In this document: positions 7,211 through 8,440 of the stretch, one piece after another
How the letters are laid out: each line of letters opens with the position of its first letter
How positions within the stretch are numbered: position 1 is the first letter of the stretch
Source: JAWPMV01 sp038527215
GTDB lineage: Bacteria; Bacteroidota; Bacteroidia; J057
Length of the DNA stretch: 8,440 nucleotides
Reading direction: 5' to 3'
Assembly (NCBI GenBank): GCA_038527215.1
Contig: JBCBGC010000201.1
Span: forward strand, 1-8,440
Program-made: the position numbers and the translations under genes
The notes under the pieces: generated by a model
The model's input: the letters and a program-made list of their open reading frames with translations, nothing else
Told to the model about the DNA's origin: nothing
The model's database searches: none

Positions 7211-8045
7211 CAAAATGTATTTTTAAATCCGCAGAGAGCTGGTCATTTAACTCCTTGGTGATGGGTTGATCTGTATACACATCGTACTTCTCAACAAACT
7301 TGTATACGAAGTCCTGGAGATCATTTTGAAACCGAGCCTGGCTCGGACCTTCAATTACTGCGGCTACAAAATAAGTATTAAAATTAAAGACTCTGATTTT
7401 ATACCGATCATAGGTAAGGGTGTCTAGCTCTTGATTTTGCTTTTCAAAAGCGTGCTCCATGAACTGTTTAATCCCGGTAAGCATCCCTCCCACCATATCC
7501 GGATTGGATACCTCATTGAGAGAATAATGTCCCATGAGTAAGCCATCGAGTTTTCTGATGAGGAAAACTTCCTCCAGCTTGGCCAGGGCCGTATCCCGGA
7601 GCATAATTTCTTCCAGGGGGACTCCGGTAAAGATCGATTGTAAACGCTGCTTGATGGCCTTGAAACTAAAGGGGTTGGCCAAACGCTGGTCGATTTTTTG
7701 GCTGATCTTTTCGATTTCAGTCTTGATAAACTTCGCGATCAGCTTACCGATGATGGGATAGAGGGCGTCGATGATCTCATCCTGAGATTCCCGGATTTGG
7801 AGCTGAATTGCAGCCCCCAGGTATTTACCAAAAAGTCCGGGAAAGTTTTCCTGCAGGAAGGCCACATGGGTTTCCAGATACGGGGCCATGCGCTCTTTGA
7901 GGAGGGCATCATCCTGAAAGGCTTCCTCTAAGGCATGCAGCTTTTCTTCCAGCCTGTCGCGCAGGTTGGCATCTTCCATGTGAAGGAGATGGCGCAATTC
8001 GAGCAACATTTTCTCTGCATCGTATGATGTGGAACTTTGCATCAT
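7185..8045 (-). CDS. Coiled-coil protein with longin/roadblock-like domain, likely GTPase partner
   Basis: First gene of the minus-strand operon, 286 residues, soluble, no signal peptide. Layout: a charged helical/coiled-coil N-terminus (about 9-60), an amphipathic helical segment with DALYPIIGKLIAKFIK (93-108) and KISQKIDQRL (113-122), then an alpha/beta domain (about 150-255) opening with KLEEVFLIRKLDGLLMGHY (156-174) and continuing MVGGMLTGIKQFMEHAF. The strand-turn-strand 'FLI...DGLL' opening is the pattern of longin and roadblock/LC7 domains, which commonly bind small GTPases. From memory, a similar module (ALFPxxG followed by VEQVFLIHRETGLLL) forms the N-terminal part of some OmpA-family proteins in cyanobacteria and myxobacteria; here there is no OmpA domain. 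The 26-bp overlap with the GTPase gene supports a functional pair. The start could be either of two adjacent ATGs (8043-8045 or 8040-8042). Confidence 0.88.
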   Translation of the reverse strand: MMQSSTSYDAEKMLLELRHLLHMEDANLRDRLEEKLHALEEAFQDDALLKERMAPYLETHVAFLQENFPGLFGKYLGAAIQLQIRESQDEIIDALYPIIGKLIAKFIKTEIEKISQKIDQRLANPFSFKAIKQRLQSIFTGVPLEEIMLRDTALAKLEEVFLIRKLDGLLMGHYSLNEVSNPDMVGGMLTGIKQFMEHAFEKQNQELDTLTYDRYKIRVFNFNTYFVAAVIEGPSQARFQNDLQDFVYKFVEKYDVYTDQPITKELNDQLSADLKIHFDGFKQVDK

Positions 8046-8112
8046 GCTTCGTTAGCAGGGCGTGGAAAAAAGAGGCTTTTTCAACCCTTACATATTTTCC
8101 GAGGAACTTTAT

Positions 8113-8120
8113 TAATTTTG
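8113..8120 (+). promoter_or_regulatory. Putative -7 element of the htpG promoter
   Basis: TAATTTTG is an exact TAnnTTTG match on the plus strand, giving a leader of roughly 88 nt before the htpG ATG. No clear TTG -33 element is found at the right distance; the upstream stretch has only TTTTCC. An alternative near-match, TATTTTG, lies at 8148-8154. The call is therefore weaker than that for the minus-strand promoter. Confidence 0.35.
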
Positions 8121-8141
8121 ACGGCGATTTTACCCCAAAGT

Positions 8142-8175
8142 CAAATTTATTTTGCCTTTTCTAGTAATTATCAAC
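8142..8175 (-). promoter_or_regulatory. Putative promoter of the six-gene minus-strand operon
   Basis: Read on the minus strand, TAAATTTG (8149-8142) is an exact match to the Bacteroidota -7 element TAnnTTTG. A GTTG (8175-8172) lies 22 nt upstream and can serve as the -33 element, although the spacing is slightly long. Transcription would begin near 8135 and leave a leader of about 90 nt before the ATG at 8045. Confidence 0.5.
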
Positions 8176-8189
8176 ATTAATCCTGATAA
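8168..8189. promoter_or_regulatory. Inverted repeat TTATCA-N10-TGATAA, possible operator
   Basis: Six-base arms at 8168-8173 and 8184-8189 are exact reverse complements, with centres about 16 bp apart. The left arm overlaps the presumed -33 element of the minus-strand promoter, a suitable place for a repressor. The arms are short and AT-rich, so chance is a real alternative. Confidence 0.2.
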
Positions 8190-8214
8190 AACCAACCAAT
8201 AGACGCATTAGACT

Positions 8215-8377
8215 ATGGAAAGAGGGAATATTTCAGTCAGTACCGAAAACATTTTTCCCATCATCAAGCGCTCTCTTTATTCCGAACAGGAAATATTTCT
8301 GAGAGAACTTGTTTCAAATGCAGTAGATGCTACCCAAAAGATTAAACATCTTTCTTCCATGGGAGAGTTTACCGGGG
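8215..8377 (+). CDS. htpG: Molecular chaperone HtpG (Hsp90), N-terminal 54 residues only
   Basis: The frame from the ATG at 8215 begins MERGNISVSTENIFPIIKRS and continues with FLRELVSNAVDA, the first ATP-binding motif of the GHKL/Hsp90 fold (E31 and N35 correspond to the catalytic glutamate and magnesium-binding asparagine). HtpG is a cytosolic ATP-driven chaperone dimer, normally over 600 residues. Genuine sequence runs to GEFTG (50-54), ending at about 8377. Beyond that the frame hits TGA at 8398-8400 after VLASASI, which is unlike any HtpG. The cause is visible: the following bases are the reverse complement of the correct continuation. The gene is thus truncated by a fold-back junction at the window end and is probably intact in the organism. 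It is transcribed away from the minus-strand operon. Confidence 0.93.
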
Positions 8378-8440
8378 TCTTGGCCTCAGCGTCTATTTGA
8401 ATATCGATGCGCAGTTCTCCTAACTCCCCGGTAAACTCTC
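8363..8440. repeat. 15-bp inverted repeat flanking a flipped htpG segment
   Basis: The left arm 8363-8377 (GAGAGTTTACCGGGG) and right arm 8426-8440 are exact reverse complements, separated by 48 bp. The right arm ends exactly at the window edge. The first inner pair (8378 and 8425) no longer matches, so the arms are bounded on the inside. The structure is best read as a fold-back: sequence runs forward to 8377 and then returns along the opposite strand. Confidence 0.9.
8378..8438 (-). other. htpG: Reverse-complemented continuation of htpG (fold-back artefact likely)
   Basis: Read on the minus strand from 8438, the frame gives EFTGELGELRIDIQIDAEAK. This overlaps the forward EFTG and then continues exactly as HtpG should after its GEFTG segment, up to the strand before the conserved ISDxGIGM region. 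These bases therefore belong downstream of 8377 in the opposite orientation. Codons in this stretch should not be annotated as a separate gene. Confidence 0.88.

Larger units (their letters stand above)
8046..8214. promoter_or_regulatory. Divergent intergenic promoter region
   Basis: This AT-rich 169-bp region separates the minus-strand six-gene operon from htpG. It holds one exact Bacteroidota -7 element on each strand (listed separately) and a TTATCA-N10-TGATAA inverted repeat (8168-8189). I see no gene, no CIRCE heat-shock operator and no convincing terminator in it. Confidence 0.7.

Noticed and set aside
8065..8082. A/T-rich hairpin with a T-run on the minus strand (GAAAAAG, CCT loop, CTTTTTTC), possible terminator.
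   Set aside because: The stem is short and nearly without GC pairs, and it lies in the leader of the operon, just upstream of its first start codon, where termination would be odd. Chance in AT-rich DNA is more likely.
8215..8400. A complete small 61-residue protein ending at TGA 8398-8400.
   Set aside because: The first 54 residues are the HtpG N-terminus and the last seven come from reverse-complemented htpG sequence.
8363..8440. A phase-variable invertible element (inverton) switching htpG on and off.
   Set aside because: The arms are only 15 bp around 48 bp, no recombinase gene is present, the target is a housekeeping chaperone, and the right arm stops exactly at the window edge. A fold-back chimera at a contig end explains all of this more simply.
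1..8440. CRISPR arrays, insertion sequences, tRNA or rRNA genes.
   Set aside because: No direct-repeat arrays, transposase frames, terminal repeats of IS type or cloverleaf-like sequence were seen anywhere in the window.

Overview
The window most likely comes from a member of the Bacteroidota, perhaps a Saprospiria-like lineage. The pointers are start codons with essentially no Shine-Dalgarno sequence, two exact TAnnTTTG -7 elements in the only clear promoter region, LpxK (so an outer membrane with lipid A), and the style of the HtpG N-terminus. This placement is an inference; no rRNA or other phylogenetic marker is present.

Almost everything is on the minus strand and is read from right to left. 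From a divergent promoter region (8046-8214), htpG starts on the plus strand and a tightly packed six-gene minus-strand operon starts on the other. In transcription order the operon holds: a 286-aa protein with a coiled coil and a longin/roadblock-like domain; a 173-aa Rab/Ras-like small GTPase; a 137-aa PAS-like protein; LpxK (lipid A 4'-kinase); a RavA-type MoxR AAA+ ATPase; and a ViaA-type VWA protein. Junctions are overlaps of 20-26 bp or gaps of 10-12 bp, so the six are probably co-transcribed and partly translationally coupled. After a 98-bp gap come a DMT/EamA transporter, a peroxiredoxin of the BCP/PrxQ family, and the start of an unidentified protein that runs off the left edge.

The RavA-ViaA pair is a chaperone-like ATPase plus its metal-binding VWA partner. 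The small GTPase, its upstream longin/roadblock-like neighbour and the PAS-like protein look like a compact signalling or switch module reminiscent in logic of MglA/MglB or Arf/longin pairs, although the GTPase is not MglA. Its coupling to lpxK and ravA-viaA hints at a role at the envelope, and it is the best candidate here for an undescribed system.

The right edge is not normal sequence. The last 63 bases are the reverse complement of the true continuation of htpG, flanked by a perfect 15-bp inverted repeat. The apparent stop codon in htpG is therefore probably an assembly or amplification fold-back and not biology.
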